DNA of 64,000 nucleotides from Prolixibacteraceae bacterium (GCA_028683385.1 JAQUIJ010000009.1:186001-250000), one strand, 5' to 3'; positions 43,066 through 52,841 are shown, numbered from the stretch's first letter. The notes: generated from the sequence alone by a model not told the origin. Made by a program: numbers and translations.

Positions 43066-44403
43066 CTATTTGCGTTTTTTATGGAAAGGTAAAAAAATCA
43101 GCAATGCATTCAATACAAATCCTGAAATCAGAATCACTGAGCCAATTTCAGGATGATTAAATGTAATCAGTAATTTACCTGAAAGCGCAAGAATGCCACC
43201 GGAAACCATTGCAACTATACCCAATTGTTTGTTGAATCGCAGATTAAAAAGTGCCGCAGCCATTGGGATTATAAATGCGCCTGAATAGAATGAAAGTGCC
43301 AGTAAAAGTGACGAAACGATGGAAGTTATTTTTAATGAAATAATCATGCTTAAAATGCCAACTCCAATAATGAAGAATTTGGTTTGCCTGAACGACTTTT
43401 GATTGTCAATATCCTTATTGAAAAGTTCGCTGATAATCATTGATGCAGTCAAAAGGGTAGTTGCAGCAGTTGACAAAACCGCTGAAATAAGCGCTGCAAC
43501 CAGAATGCCGGTTGCCCATTCAGGTAAAACGTTGTTGGCCAGGTTGACTAAGCTGGAACTGTTTTGTGCTCCGGAATGAAATGTAGTGGCATAAATTCCA
43601 ACATACGAAAGAACAAACCCAAACGGAATCAGAATCAGTGCCACAATCCAAACACTACGGGAAGCGGTTCTCTGATCTTTGGCGCAAAAAACACGCGAAT
43701 AAATATCGGGCCCAACAACGAATGTGCTTGAAAATGTCAGGACGAGAATAAATAAATCTAAAGGTGAAAAGTGGCTGTTAAACGGGAAGACACTGGCGAA
43801 TGGAGGCAATTCAGGAAGCTTTGATGTTGGAATCATTATCGCCGTCAGTATTACCCCGCAGAGAATAAAGAACGACTGAAACAAGTCGGTTTTCATGATC
43901 GAGACTTGTCCGCCAATGTAGGTGTACACGATGAAAATGGTTCCGGTAAGCAAAACTCCGGAAGAATAAGTTAAGCCAAAAAAGCTTACCAAAATTTGGG
44001 CTCCGGCAATAATTTGGGCAGCCACAACACCCAACCACGCAACCGGTATGATTACCGAAGTAACTTTTCGTGCCGACTCACCATAGTATTGACCAATCAG
44101 TTCAGGAAGAGTGAATTTCCCTTTCGAATAGACTTTTTTAACGATTGGAAGCAATCCGAACAACCCCAAACTGGCAGCCAGAATGTACCAGGCCGATGCC
44201 CACGACTGAACTCCTGCTAACCCGATGGTTCCCAGAATGGCTGATCCACCCAGAATTGTAGCAAGCAGACTTCCTGAAATTTGCCAAACACCGGGCTTTT
44301 TCCCCGCCAGAAAATAATCTGCCGGCGTTTTGACTTTCAGGAATGAGTATATTCCAATCAGGAATAAAACCAATGCATAAACAATCAGGATGATAGACTT
44401 CAT
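43066..44403 (-). CDS. Sodium:solute symporter (SSS family)
   Basis: A 445-residue symporter with about 12-13 membrane helices. It begins MKSIILIVYALVLFLIGIYSF; the in-frame extension to 44517 has a non-membrane, AT-rich sequence and is not used. Family features are DYFLAGKKPGVWQISGSLLATILGGSAILGTIGLA, the GYxxG-like SKGKFTLPELIGQYYGESARK, and FSSTFVVGPDIYSRVFCAKDQRTASRSVW in the Na+-site region. Probably Na+-driven uptake of a sugar or related compound handled by the neighbouring dehydrogenases; the substrate is inferred from context only. Confidence 0.92.
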   Translation of the reverse strand: MKSIILIVYALVLFLIGIYSFLKVKTPADYFLAGKKPGVWQISGSLLATILGGSAILGTIGLAGVQSWASAWYILAASLGLFGLLPIVKKVYSKGKFTLPELIGQYYGESARKVTSVIIPVAWLGVVAAQIIAGAQILVSFFGLTYSSGVLLTGTIFIVYTYIGGQVSIMKTDLFQSFFILCGVILTAIMIPTSKLPELPPFASVFPFNSHFSPLDLFILVLTFSSTFVVGPDIYSRVFCAKDQRTASRSVWIVALILIPFGFVLSYVGIYATTFHSGAQNSSSLVNLANNVLPEWATGILVAALISAVLSTAATTLLTASMIISELFNKDIDNQKSFRQTKFFIIGVGILSMIISLKITSIVSSLLLALSFYSGAFIIPMAAALFNLRFNKQLGIVAMVSGGILALSGKLLITFNHPEIGSVILISGFVLNALLIFLPFHKKRK

Positions 44404-44597
44404 GTAGACAAAAACAAAGTTTGAATCAAATTGAACAGCCGTAAAGTTGTAAATTTTTAGCCGGATAAAAGAAACTTCGACGAATAGAGATTCTTCTGAA
44501 TGATGTAATTTCTGCAAATCGAAGTAATTGCTTCAAGAGATTCCAGACTATAGTTTATTGTGTTCAAAAACATTGCATCAACAATCGTTAAAATTTC

Positions 44598-44605
44598 TAA
44601 TTTTG
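44598..44605 (+). promoter_or_regulatory. Candidate -7 box (TAATTTTG)
   Basis: Fits TAnnTTTG, with ATTG about 22 nt upstream (44572-44575). It lies 53 nt before the DUF1080 gene start and would drive the 44.7-48.9 kb operon. Confidence 0.5.
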
Positions 44606-44658
44606 ATCCGTTATCGTACACGGCAATTGATTTTCTAACTTAAACCAATACTAATACC

Positions 44659-45999
44659 ATGAGAAAAATTCAAATTATTTTTGCGTTATTCCTGTTTGCT
44701 ACAGTTGTCTCTGCAAAAAATAACGATGGCTGGATTTCTCTTTTTAACGGGAAAGATCTAACCGGTTGGCATCAACTGAACGGTCAGGCCAAATACCATG
44801 TTGAGAAGGGCGAAATTGTTGGAACCACCGTTTCAGATACTCCAAATTCTTTCCTCGCCACTGATAAGGATTACGGCGATTTTATTCTCGAACTCGATTT
44901 ACTGGTGGCTAATGAAATGAATTCAGGTATACAATTCAGGAGTATTAGTAAAGCCGACATTATGAATGGCCGGGTACACGGTTACCAGTGCGAAGTTGAT
45001 CCATCGGCTCGCGCATGGAGTGGTGGTATTTATGACGAAGCACGTCGGGGATGGCTTTATACCGGCGAATTGAACCCTGCAGCCAAGCCAGCTTTTAAAT
45101 TGGAACAGTGGAATCATTACCGCATTGAATGTGTGGGTAACAGCATTCGCACCTGGCTCAATGGCGTTCCGGTTGCCTATGTGCTGGATGATATGACCGC
45201 AAGCGGATTGATTGCTCTTCAGGTTCACGCAATTGGCAAAGACGATCAGCCTGGAAAACAAATTCGCTGGAAAAATATCCGGATCAAAACAACCGATCTG
45301 AAAGCAACCGAAACTCCGGATGTGTTTGTCGTTAATTTATTGCCAAATAACTTGAGCTCAGCAGAAAAAGCACAGGGTTGGAGCTTGCTTTTCGATGGAA
45401 AAACCAGCAATGGTTGGAAAGCAGTTAATCAGGATCAATTCCCTGCTGAAGGTTGGAAAGTAACTGATGGTACATTGATGACCATGCCCAATCGTCCTGA
45501 AACACCAGTTAAAGGTACTGATATTGTTACCGTTGATAAGTACTCGGCTTTCGAACTTCAGTTTGAATTCAATTTTGCTGAAGGAGCCAATAGCGGCGTG
45601 AAATATTTTGTAGGAAATGGCGGCCCGGGCATTGGTCTAGAATACCAGGTTTTAGATGATAAAAGACATCCTGACGCCAAAGCCGGTGTTGTTGGAAACC
45701 GCACAATGGGTTCGCTTTACGATTTAATTCCGGCAGACAAGCAGGAACGTTTTACCAAAGGCGCTAACGAATGGAATATTGGACGCATCGTGGTTTATCC
45801 GGATAATCACATCGAACATTGGTTGAATGGCATGAAAGTCGTTGAATACGTCCGTGGATCGAATATTTACAAGGCGCTGGTAGCCCGCAGCAAATATGCC
45901 GAATTCAAAGATTTTGGAATGGTAAAAGAATCACCCATCCTGTTGCAATACCACAACGATCAGGTTAAATTCAGGAGTTTAAAAATCAGAAAATTATAA
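44659..45999 (+). CDS. Double DUF1080 (3-keto-disaccharide hydrolase) protein
   Basis: A 446-residue exported protein (signal peptide KIQIIFALFLFATVVSA) with two DUF1080 beta-sandwich domains. The first is at about 23-210 (GWISLFNGKDLTGWHQLNG, NSGIQFRSI, GGIYDEARRGWLY). The second is at about 232-446 (GWSLLFDGKTSNGWKAVN, ANSGVKYFVGN, GSLYDLI). DUF1080/concanavalin-like enzymes cleave 3-keto-glycosides produced by Gfo/Idh/MocA dehydrogenases, and such a dehydrogenase follows 19 bp downstream. Periplasmic location is expected. Confidence 0.9.
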   Translation: MRKIQIIFALFLFATVVSAKNNDGWISLFNGKDLTGWHQLNGQAKYHVEKGEIVGTTVSDTPNSFLATDKDYGDFILELDLLVANEMNSGIQFRSISKADIMNGRVHGYQCEVDPSARAWSGGIYDEARRGWLYTGELNPAAKPAFKLEQWNHYRIECVGNSIRTWLNGVPVAYVLDDMTASGLIALQVHAIGKDDQPGKQIRWKNIRIKTTDLKATETPDVFVVNLLPNNLSSAEKAQGWSLLFDGKTSNGWKAVNQDQFPAEGWKVTDGTLMTMPNRPETPVKGTDIVTVDKYSAFELQFEFNFAEGANSGVKYFVGNGGPGIGLEYQVLDDKRHPDAKAGVVGNRTMGSLYDLIPADKQERFTKGANEWNIGRIVVYPDNHIEHWLNGMKVVEYVRGSNIYKALVARSKYAEFKDFGMVKESPILLQYHNDQVKFRSLKIRKL

Positions 46000-46018
46000 C
46001 CACTAAATCAATAGAATC

Positions 46019-47365
46019 ATGAGTACAAATCGTAGGGAATTTATCCGCAATGTTGCGGTTGGTGCAGCCGGAATTGGTATTGGAGGCGTTGCTTCCGGCT
46101 TCAGTGCAAATAGTTATTCGCGGATAGTTGGAGCTAACGATCGCCTGAATGTAGCATTAATGGGCTGTGGCCGCAGAGTTGGTGCATATTATGCCGCACT
46201 TCAGGATAAACAGAATAATGTGGATGTAGCCTACATCTGCGATGTGATGAAAAAGCAACGCGAAAAAGTAGGGAAGGATCTGAATGGAAAAGTTTCAGGA
46301 AAAGCTATTCTTGTTAACGATATACATGAAATTTGGAACGACCAGAGTGTTGATGCCATTTTCAACGCAACTCCCGACCACTGGCACGCTCCGGGAACCT
46401 GGATGGCCATGCAGGCTGGAAAGCATGTTTACATTGAAAAACCTTGCAGCCACAATCCACGCGAAGGCGAGTTGCTTGTCGCTTTTCAGAAAAAATACGG
46501 CAAGGTCGTTCAAATGGGAAACCAGCAACGTTCGGCCAAAGAATCACAGGAAATTATCTCAGAAATTCATAAAGGTGCCATTGGCGACGTGTACAAAGCT
46601 GTTGCTTTTTATTCGAATAACCGTGGCGAAGTGCCTGTTGCCAAAAAGGCTCCGGTTCCGGAAGGTCTGGATTGGGAACTCTGGCAGGGTCCGGCTCCTC
46701 ATGTGGAATATAACGATAATACCTGGGATTACAACTGGCATTGGTACGGCTGGATTTGGGGAACTGCCGAAGCCGGTAACAATGCTACACATGAATTAGA
46801 TGTTGCACGTTGGGCACTTCAGGTTAAGTATCCTGAATATGTGGAAGTTGAAGCTGCTAAACGACATTTCAAGAATGACGGTTGGGTGATGTATGATACC
46901 ATGGATGCAAGGTTTCGCTTTCCGGGAAATAAAATTATTGAATGGGATGGAAAGAGCCGCGAAGGATATAATACCTACGGAGCCGATCGTGGAACCATCA
47001 TTTATGGAAGTGAAGGAACTGTTTTCGTTAACCGCGATGGTTATACGCTCTATGATCGTTTGGGGAAAAAGGTAAAGGACAGCAAGTCGTCGGGAAGCGA
47101 AGCCGGAACTGCTCTTGGCGGTGGTGGCGACATGACTGACACGCATGTAGCTAACTTTTTTAAAGTGATCCGTGGAACTGAAAGCAAATTAAATTCGCCT
47201 ATCGAAGAAGGCGCAATCAGTCAAATGTTGGTTCACTATTCAAACATTGCTTACCGTACGAACAAACCGTTTAAGGTAAATACGGTTGATGGCCATATTT
47301 TAGACAATGATGCGATGAAACTTTGGGATCGTGAATACCAAAAGGGCTGGGAACCGAAGTTGTAA
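46019..47365 (+). CDS. Exported Gfo/Idh/MocA-family oxidoreductase
   Basis: A 448-residue oxidoreductase with a Tat signal (STNRREFIRNVAVGAAGIGIGG), so it reaches the periplasm with NAD(P) bound. The Rossmann region is LNVALMGCGRRVGAYYAALQ, with HVYIEKPCSHNPREGE, and the C-terminal domain has WDYNWHWYGWIWGTAEAGNNATHELDVARWAL, the substrate-binding His/Asp region. Its pairing with the DUF1080 protein upstream suggests oxidation of a glycoside C3-OH before cleavage. A terminator follows at 47394. Confidence 0.92.
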   Translation: MSTNRREFIRNVAVGAAGIGIGGVASGFSANSYSRIVGANDRLNVALMGCGRRVGAYYAALQDKQNNVDVAYICDVMKKQREKVGKDLNGKVSGKAILVNDIHEIWNDQSVDAIFNATPDHWHAPGTWMAMQAGKHVYIEKPCSHNPREGELLVAFQKKYGKVVQMGNQQRSAKESQEIISEIHKGAIGDVYKAVAFYSNNRGEVPVAKKAPVPEGLDWELWQGPAPHVEYNDNTWDYNWHWYGWIWGTAEAGNNATHELDVARWALQVKYPEYVEVEAAKRHFKNDGWVMYDTMDARFRFPGNKIIEWDGKSREGYNTYGADRGTIIYGSEGTVFVNRDGYTLYDRLGKKVKDSKSSGSEAGTALGGGGDMTDTHVANFFKVIRGTESKLNSPIEEGAISQMLVHYSNIAYRTNKPFKVNTVDGHILDNDAMKLWDREYQKGWEPKL

Positions 47366-47393
47366 GAACTAATCAGTTATTTATAAATAGCAT

Positions 47394-47429
47394 AAACTCC
47401 CTGATTCATTCGGGGAGTTTTCTTTTTTT
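47394..47429 (+). terminator. Rho-independent terminator
   Basis: AAACTCCC (47394-47401) pairs with GGGAGTTT (47413-47420), then a T-rich tail. Confidence 0.87.
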
Positions 47430-47466
47430 CGTAATTTAGTGACGCTAAAAAACTAAAACTACCCGA

Positions 47467-48375
47467 ATGCATAAATTGATACTGATTGCCCTGTTGATAT
47501 TCTTTTCGTCTACTGGAAAAGCTCAAATCAATATGGTTGTGAAGCCCGGTGGGTTTCTTTTTATGGAAGGCAAAGACAGCATCTTTTTCTATCAAAAAAG
47601 TCCGAAAGATAAAAATGGAGAATACAGCCGCTGTAATTACATTCATCCGATCTATGGCCCTGATGGTTTAAGGCTTACTGAAGATTTTCCAGCCGACCAC
47701 CTGCATCACCGTGGTGTTTTCTGGGCCTGGCATCAGGTTTTAATCGATAACAGGCAAATTTCTGATGGATGGGATTTGAAGAATTTTCAGCAAAAAGTGA
47801 CCAATTTTGAATTTAGGCTTCAAAAAGGAACTGGTTTAATGAATGCCACGGTAGAATGGAAGTCACCTTTGTGGGATAACGGCGAGAACGCTTACCTGAA
47901 AGAAGATACCAAGATCATCATTCATCCCAAGACCGGAAATTACCGGCGCATCGATTTTGAAATTCGCCTGAAAGCACTGACCGACCGGTTGAGTATTGGT
48001 GGCTCCGACGATGAAAAGGGCTACGGTGGATTTTCTGTTCGCTTGAAATTACCTTCCGATGTCACCTTCTCGGGTGTTAATGGTCCGATTGAACCCATAA
48101 ATGCGGCCATCGAAGCAGGAAATTCGATGAATATTAGTGGATCATTTCTGAAGGATGGGAAACAAGGTGGTGTTGCTATCTGGAGCGATCCATCGAATCC
48201 AGCGCCATCTACGAGTTGGATTATCAGGAAAACTGCCAGCATGCAAAATGCGGCATTCCCGGGGCGAAAACCAGTTGCAATTCCGTTTGATCAGCCTTTG
48301 ATTCTGAAATATTCATTGCTGGTTTATCAGGATAATATGAGTCCAAAACAAATTAAAAAAGCAGTAAAACAGTGA
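47467..48375 (+). CDS. DUF6807 (PmoA-like) exported protein
   Basis: A 302-residue exported protein (signal peptide LILIALLIFFSSTGKAQ). Motifs are YIHPIYGPDGLRLTEDFPADHLHHRGVFWAWHQV (two His pairs), YGGFSVRL and GVAIWSDPSNP, the pattern of DUF6807, also named PmoA-like despite no methane link. These genes recur beside Gfo/Idh/MocA and DUF1080 genes in Bacteroidota and Planctomycetota; a carbohydrate role is likely but untested. The terminator before it suggests partly separate expression. Confidence 0.82.
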   Translation: MHKLILIALLIFFSSTGKAQINMVVKPGGFLFMEGKDSIFFYQKSPKDKNGEYSRCNYIHPIYGPDGLRLTEDFPADHLHHRGVFWAWHQVLIDNRQISDGWDLKNFQQKVTNFEFRLQKGTGLMNATVEWKSPLWDNGENAYLKEDTKIIIHPKTGNYRRIDFEIRLKALTDRLSIGGSDDEKGYGGFSVRLKLPSDVTFSGVNGPIEPINAAIEAGNSMNISGSFLKDGKQGGVAIWSDPSNPAPSTSWIIRKTASMQNAAFPGRKPVAIPFDQPLILKYSLLVYQDNMSPKQIKKAVKQ

Positions 48376-48399
48376 TCAGTCGCAGTGGTCAGAAAAAAC

Positions 48400-48502
48400 A
48401 TGTAGTCATTGGTGGTCATTTGCTTCGCGTCATTTTCAGTAAAGCAGCCGGAGATCGCAACTCAATGACAACAAATGACTATAGAATGACTTAAAGACAA
48501 TA
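48400..48502. repeat. GTCATT hairpin repeat, site 4
   Basis: TAGTCATT (48403-48410) pairs with AATGACTA (48474-48481). It shares GCTTCGCGTCATTT and GAATGACTTAA with the repeat at 38371. Confidence 0.65.
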
Positions 48503-48520
48503 ATCTTAACCAATTTAAAT

Positions 48521-48859
48521 ATGTCAGTTTTAAAATTTTCAGAAAGTACTCCGGAAATCGTTCGTGAAGGTCTGGAGCGACGCATCATATCTACTCCCAA
48601 TTTAATGACTGTTATTGTTGATTTTACTGATGGTCCGTGGGCAGAAGCAGAACCTTTTCATTCGCATCCGCACGAGCAAACCAGTTATGTGGCTTCAGGA
48701 GAGATCATATTCTATTGTGAGGGTGAACCCGAACAGCATCTTCATGCAGGTGATATGTTCTCTGCCTCCTCCGGACAAAAACATACAGTCAAGATTTTAT
48801 CGGCAACAGCCCGATTAATCGATAGTTTTAATCCGATCCGTCAAGAATTTATTCGCTAA
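48521..48859 (+). CDS. Cupin-domain protein
   Basis: A 112-residue single-domain cupin. Motif 1 is PFHSHPHEQTSYVASGEIIFYCEGE (two His and one Glu as metal ligands) and motif 2 is LHAGDMFSASSGQKHTVKIL. Similar small cupins accompany sugar catabolic genes in Bacteroidota, but no substrate can be assigned. It lies 146 bp after the DUF6807 gene with a repeat in between. Confidence 0.88.
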   Translation: MSVLKFSESTPEIVREGLERRIISTPNLMTVIVDFTDGPWAEAEPFHSHPHEQTSYVASGEIIFYCEGEPEQHLHAGDMFSASSGQKHTVKILSATARLIDSFNPIRQEFIR

Positions 48860-49001
48860 AAAATTTCAATATTTTGCTCCCTTTTGATTTGAGCTATTGG
48901 AGAAAGGGTTATCGCAGGTATCAATAATATCTATGGTGGATATTTATTATCTATTCTCAAACTCCGAACATATCTGAAAACGCGGTGTTTCAGTAGAAAA
49001 C

Positions 49002-49235
49002 ATGCATAGAACAATGAAAAGTAAAGTTTTTAGATACAAACTTCTGATTACAATTATTTGTGCAATCGGAGGGTTTCTGTATTGGAAATATATTGGCTGT
49101 GCAAGCGGTACCTGTCCGATCAAATCAGTTTGGTATTTAATGACACTTTGGGGAACTGCAATGGGCTATTTGTTGGGTGATTTATCTGTAAATTTTGTTG
49201 TTAAACGGGAGGCGGAAAATGATAAAACGGTTTAA
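49002..49235 (+). CDS. DUF6132 small membrane protein
   Basis: A 77-residue protein with two membrane segments (LLITIICAIGGFLYWKYIG; WYLMTLWGTAMGYLLGDL) and the conserved GCASGTCPI loop between them, typical of DUF6132. The start may be the second Met (49014, MKSKVF). The last 17 bases overlap the start of the thioredoxin gene, so translation is coupled; the Cys-containing loop suggests a redox link to it. Confidence 0.8.
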   Translation: MHRTMKSKVFRYKLLITIICAIGGFLYWKYIGCASGTCPIKSVWYLMTLWGTAMGYLLGDLSVNFVVKREAENDKTV

Positions 49236-49518
49236 TCGCATTGTAAATTCTTCGCGACCGGTATTGGTCGATTTTTATGCCGACTGGTGTGTGCCCTGTC
49301 GGTTAATGCCACCTATACTGAAAGAGGTGAAAGATGAGTTTCGGAAGCATGTTCGCATCATCAAAGTAAATGTTGATCATTATCCAGACATCGCTACCAA
49401 TTGTAAAGTTCAAAACATTCCGGCCATTGTGCTGTTTCAGGATGGTAAAATACACTGGAGCGGAAAAGGAGTGCAACAAGTTAACGACATCTCCTTTGCT
49501 CTGAGAGACATTCTTTAA
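49219..49518 (+). CDS. Thioredoxin-like protein
   Basis: A 99-residue thioredoxin fold. The active site is FYADWCVPCRLMPP (C24-x-x-C27, with Val-Pro between the cysteines instead of Gly-Pro) and the cis-Pro motif is VQNIPAIVLF. I start at ATG 49219 because it has GGGAGG 5-10 nt upstream, unusually strong for this genome; an earlier in-frame ATG at 49195 would be inside DUF6132. No signal peptide, so it is cytosolic. Operon with DUF6132 and the peroxiredoxin. Confidence 0.92.
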   Translation: MIKRFNRIVNSSRPVLVDFYADWCVPCRLMPPILKEVKDEFRKHVRIIKVNVDHYPDIATNCKVQNIPAIVLFQDGKIHWSGKGVQQVNDISFALRDIL

Positions 49519-49546
49519 TGATTTTTTGAACCGAACCTAACAGCAA

Positions 49547-50011
49547 ATGGCAGAACATAAACTTCAAATTGGAGACCAACTTCCACATTTTATCCTGAAC
49601 GATGAAAATCACCAACCGGTTGATATTTCAGCATTTAAAGGAAAATACCTGGTTATTTATTTTTATCCCAAAGACGACACTCCCGGATGTGTAAAGGAGG
49701 CTTGCAGTTTCCGCGATTCGTTTCAGGATTTGGTTGACGCTGGTGCGGTAGTTTATGGTGTAAGTAGCGACCGGCCTGATACACATGCTCAGTTTAAAGC
49801 CAAATACAGGTTGCCTTTTTCGTTGCTATCTGATACCGCAGGAGAGTTACGTAAATTACTCGGAGTTCCCTCCGATTTATTTGGTTTGCTTCCTGGCCGT
49901 GTTACCTATGTTTTCGATCCTGAAGGTCGGTTAATCCGCGAATTTAAATCGCAGTTGTCGCCAGAGAAGCATGTGAAAGAAGCGTTGAAAGTGATTTTGG
50001 GAAAAGATTAG
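49547..50011 (+). CDS. bcp: Thioredoxin-dependent peroxiredoxin (Bcp/PrxQ)
   Basis: A 154-residue peroxiredoxin that reduces hydroperoxides. The PrxQ signature FYPKDDTPGCVKEACSFRD gives the peroxidatic Cys48 and the resolving Cys53 five residues on. YGVSSDRPDTHAQFKAKYRLPFSLLSD also fits. It is 28 bp after a thioredoxin that can serve as its reductant. Confidence 0.96.
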   Translation: MAEHKLQIGDQLPHFILNDENHQPVDISAFKGKYLVIYFYPKDDTPGCVKEACSFRDSFQDLVDAGAVVYGVSSDRPDTHAQFKAKYRLPFSLLSDTAGELRKLLGVPSDLFGLLPGRVTYVFDPEGRLIREFKSQLSPEKHVKEALKVILGKD

Positions 50012-50017
50012 TCTGTT

Positions 50018-50839
50018 TTAACTATTGAAAAAATGCTTTTTATAAAGAACGACAACCAAGCCAAAACCCAAAGCATAACATCCGGCCAAAATGTAATTCT
50101 CCATCCCGGTTTCCTTCAATGAATTTGTTGTAACCACATTGGTGAAAAATTGATAAGCGATATTACTTCCCCAGTGAATACCCAAAGTCAGCCAAAGACT
50201 GCCTGTTGCTATAAACGCCCACATCAGGAATAGTCCCAGAATGAACAAATACAGCATGACATCTGGCTTATTTATCCTGAAAATGTGATTAAGCACATAA
50301 ACAACTGCAGACAAGAGAATCAATCCATTTCGGTTCCATTTTTCAGGCCAGAAAGCTTTCAAGTAGCCTCTTGTAAGTAAATCCTCTGCTAGTGATGGCA
50401 ATAAAGTTCCAACCGCAAATAGCAATGTTTGCAACAGAATTTGATTCAAATCGAAATGAACAAACATTTCGTTCCAACCAAACCAAACTGGTATCAGGTT
50501 TGCAAAAACAGAGATAAAAATTCCGATGATTAAACCTTTTGCCAGATTACCCAGATGCTGTCGAAATCCCCAAAGACCATACATCCTGAACCCATTTTTA
50601 AACTTCTGTTTGCCGATGATAAATGCCAAAAAGGTAAACAGCAACATGCACGACTCAAATAGTAAAATGAGTGGCTTTTGATAGTGATTTTGCAGGACTT
50701 CTGGGAAATGATAAACTGAAAACAAAATTGCGAAGCCAATAAGTACATTTGCAATTTTTTGAATGCCCGATAACTTAAAATTATTCATTTCAGGTTCATT
50801 TTTAATTGATGAAGAATCCGTAAATGGGTTCTTCATCAA
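50018..50839 (-). CDS. CPBP-family intramembrane protease-like protein
   Basis: A 273-residue protein with about eight membrane helices, of the CPBP (Abi/CAAX) family. Motif 1 is PSLAEDLLTRGYL, where the usual E-E-x-x-x-R has become E-D-x-x-x-R. Motif 2 is VLNHIFRI and motif 3 is GIHWGSNIAYQF (H-x-x-x-N). The metal-binding set is close to complete but the Asp substitution leaves activity uncertain. Convergent with the peroxiredoxin gene and not obviously tied to the sulfate operon upstream. Confidence 0.85.
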   Translation of the reverse strand: MMKNPFTDSSSIKNEPEMNNFKLSGIQKIANVLIGFAILFSVYHFPEVLQNHYQKPLILLFESCMLLFTFLAFIIGKQKFKNGFRMYGLWGFRQHLGNLAKGLIIGIFISVFANLIPVWFGWNEMFVHFDLNQILLQTLLFAVGTLLPSLAEDLLTRGYLKAFWPEKWNRNGLILLSAVVYVLNHIFRINKPDVMLYLFILGLFLMWAFIATGSLWLTLGIHWGSNIAYQFFTNVVTTNSLKETGMENYILAGCYALGFGLVVVLYKKHFFNS

Positions 50840-50855
50840 TATCTTAATGTTCCAC

Positions 50856-52841
50856 TTAAATAATCGGGAAAATCTTGTGATCGGCCAGGTATTCCAGGAT
50901 GGTTTTCGTATTCGTAGCCCGGTTTTCGGGTTTCAAAACCAGTGTTGGATTTTCAGGTACCGAATATTGTAAATCGGCGCCCGGTAAATTGGCAACCAAT
51001 CCTTCTTCAAATTTCTGATACAATTCCGGTTTATTTTTCTTGCAGAATTCCAAATCTGCATCCATGTGAATTAGCTTAAAGCGATCTTCGCCAATAATCT
51101 GAACCACTTGCTTGCGGATATTTTCATCAGGAGAAATGAATGAGCAAATGGTAATGATTCCCTGATCGTTCAGCAACTTGCTTATGTGAGCCACTCGGCG
51201 TAAATGCTCGGCACGGTCGGCAGGCGAATAATCCAGCTCATTCGAAAGACCCAAACGGATTGAACTTCCGTCGAGTAAAACAACAGTTGCTCCTGCGTCG
51301 AACAGCTCTTTTTCGAGCGTGAAAGCCAGCTCGTTTTTGCCCGAACCATGCAATCCGGTTACCCAAAGTGTAGTTCCTTTTTGGTTGTACCGTTTTTCGC
51401 GCTGTGCATCCGGAATCAGGCATTCACCTTTGTGAATCCTGCTTTTGTTGGCCTCCAGTGTTTTTTCATCCACAATTTTCGATGGAAGGTCTTCGGCATT
51501 GAGCTTATCGATAATCATCCCCACGGCTACCGTGTTGTTCGTAATCGGGTCAATCAGGATAAACGAACCTGTGCTGTGGTTTTTCTTATACGGATCGAAG
51601 AAAATAGCTTTATTGGTAGTCATCACTACACGACCGATTTCGTTCAGCTCGAAATGATCGATGGCCGATTTCTGAAGCGTATTGACATCAATCTTGTATT
51701 TAATCTGATCGAATTTCACGCGGGTCGTGTTGTTGGCATGCTTAATAAAAAGCTGCACGTTGGGGTCCATCGGTTTTTCGTCCATCCAAACCAGCATCGA
51801 TTCGAAATGGCGCTCTACACGCGGCAGATTGTCAGGATAAACAATCATATCGCCACGCGAAATATCAATCTCGTCTTCCAAAGTAATGGTAACCGATTGC
51901 GGCGGAAAAGCTTCGTCAAGGTTTCCGTCATAAGTTATAATTTCTTTAATTCTGGAAGTTTTACGCGATGGCAACACCATAATTTCTTCGCCTTTCCGGA
52001 TAATTCCCGAAGCCACACGAGCCGAGAATCCGCGGAAATCGAGGTCGGGACGCAAAACGTACTGAACCGGGAAGCGCATGTCGTCGAAATTGCGGTCGCT
52101 ACTGATGTGCACCGATTCGAGAAACTCCAGCATACTTGGACCATGATACCATGCCATTTGAGTTGTAGGTTCCACAACGTTTTCACCTTTCAAGGCCGAA
52201 AGCGGAATAAAATTCACATCAGGAACATCCAACTGAGTGATAAATGATTTGTATTCGGCCACAATTTCATCGAATACCTTCTGGTCGTAATTCACCAGAT
52301 CCATTTTATTGACGGCCAATACCACGTGTTTAATTCCGAGCAGCGAGACCAGGAATGTGTGACGACGTGTTTGCGTAATTACCCCTTTGGTAGCATCAAT
52401 CAGGATAATGGCCAAATTGGCGGTTGATGCGCCGGTAACCATGTTTCGGGTGTACTGAGTATGTCCGGGCGTATCGGCAATGATGAATTTACGCTTGTTG
52501 GTCGAGAAATAGCGGTAAGCCACATCGATGGTGATTCCCTGTTCGCGTTCGGCTTTTAAACCGTCGAGCAGGAGAGCGTAGTCGATTTCTTCACCGGCAT
52601 GACCCACGCGTTTGCTGTCGCGCTCAAGTGCAGAAAGTTGATCTTCGTAAATTTTCTTGCTGTCGAACAGCAAACGGCCAATCAGGGTTGATTTTCCATC
52701 GTCAACCGATCCTGCTGTAAGTAAACGAAGCAGGTCTTTTTTCTCGTCCTGATCGAGGTATGCGTTGATGTCGAGCGTTCCCCGAGCTTCTCCAAACGGG
52801 GAATTATCGGTAGAATTATTTTGAAGTTTATCGTTGTTCAT
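50856..52841 (-). CDS. cysNC: Bifunctional sulfate adenylyltransferase subunit 1 / APS-kinase-like (CysNC)
   Basis: A 661-residue fusion. Residues 35-460 are the CysN GTPase of ATP sulfurylase (G1 [18 protein letters not shown]3 [10 protein letters not shown]4 AVNKMDLV, then EF-Tu-like beta barrels). From about 490 an APS-kinase fold follows, but key residues are changed. Walker A reads [10 protein letters not shown] (Asn for Ser/Thr), the D-G-D-N-x-R motif is DGSSIR, and the R-D-P-K-G-L-Y region is [20 protein letters not shown] and [10 protein letters not shown] remain. The GTPase part should activate sulfate together with CysD; the kinase part may be inactive or altered. Last gene of the cys operon, after a 400-bp gap filled by a repeat. 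Confidence 0.92.
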   Translation of the reverse strand: MNNDKLQNNSTDNSPFGEARGTLDINAYLDQDEKKDLLRLLTAGSVDDGKSTLIGRLLFDSKKIYEDQLSALERDSKRVGHAGEEIDYALLLDGLKAEREQGITIDVAYRYFSTNKRKFIIADTPGHTQYTRNMVTGASTANLAIILIDATKGVITQTRRHTFLVSLLGIKHVVLAVNKMDLVNYDQKVFDEIVAEYKSFITQLDVPDVNFIPLSALKGENVVEPTTQMAWYHGPSMLEFLESVHISSDRNFDDMRFPVQYVLRPDLDFRGFSARVASGIIRKGEEIMVLPSRKTSRIKEIITYDGNLDEAFPPQSVTITLEDEIDISRGDMIVYPDNLPRVERHFESMLVWMDEKPMDPNVQLFIKHANNTTRVKFDQIKYKIDVNTLQKSAIDHFELNEIGRVVMTTNKAIFFDPYKKNHSTGSFILIDPITNNTVAVGMIIDKLNAEDLPSKIVDEKTLEANKSRIHKGECLIPDAQREKRYNQKGTTLWVTGLHGSGKNELAFTLEKELFDAGATVVLLDGSSIRLGLSNELDYSPADRAEHLRRVAHISKLLNDQGIITICSFISPDENIRKQVVQIIGEDRFKLIHMDADLEFCKKNKPELYQKFEEGLVANLPGADLQYSVPENPTLVLKPENRATNTKTILEYLADHKIFPII

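Noticed and set aside
51348-52247. 299-codon open frame on the plus strand inside cysNC
   Set aside because: It lies antisense to a well-supported cysNC gene with intact GTPase motifs; its translation has no domain, signal or start-site support.
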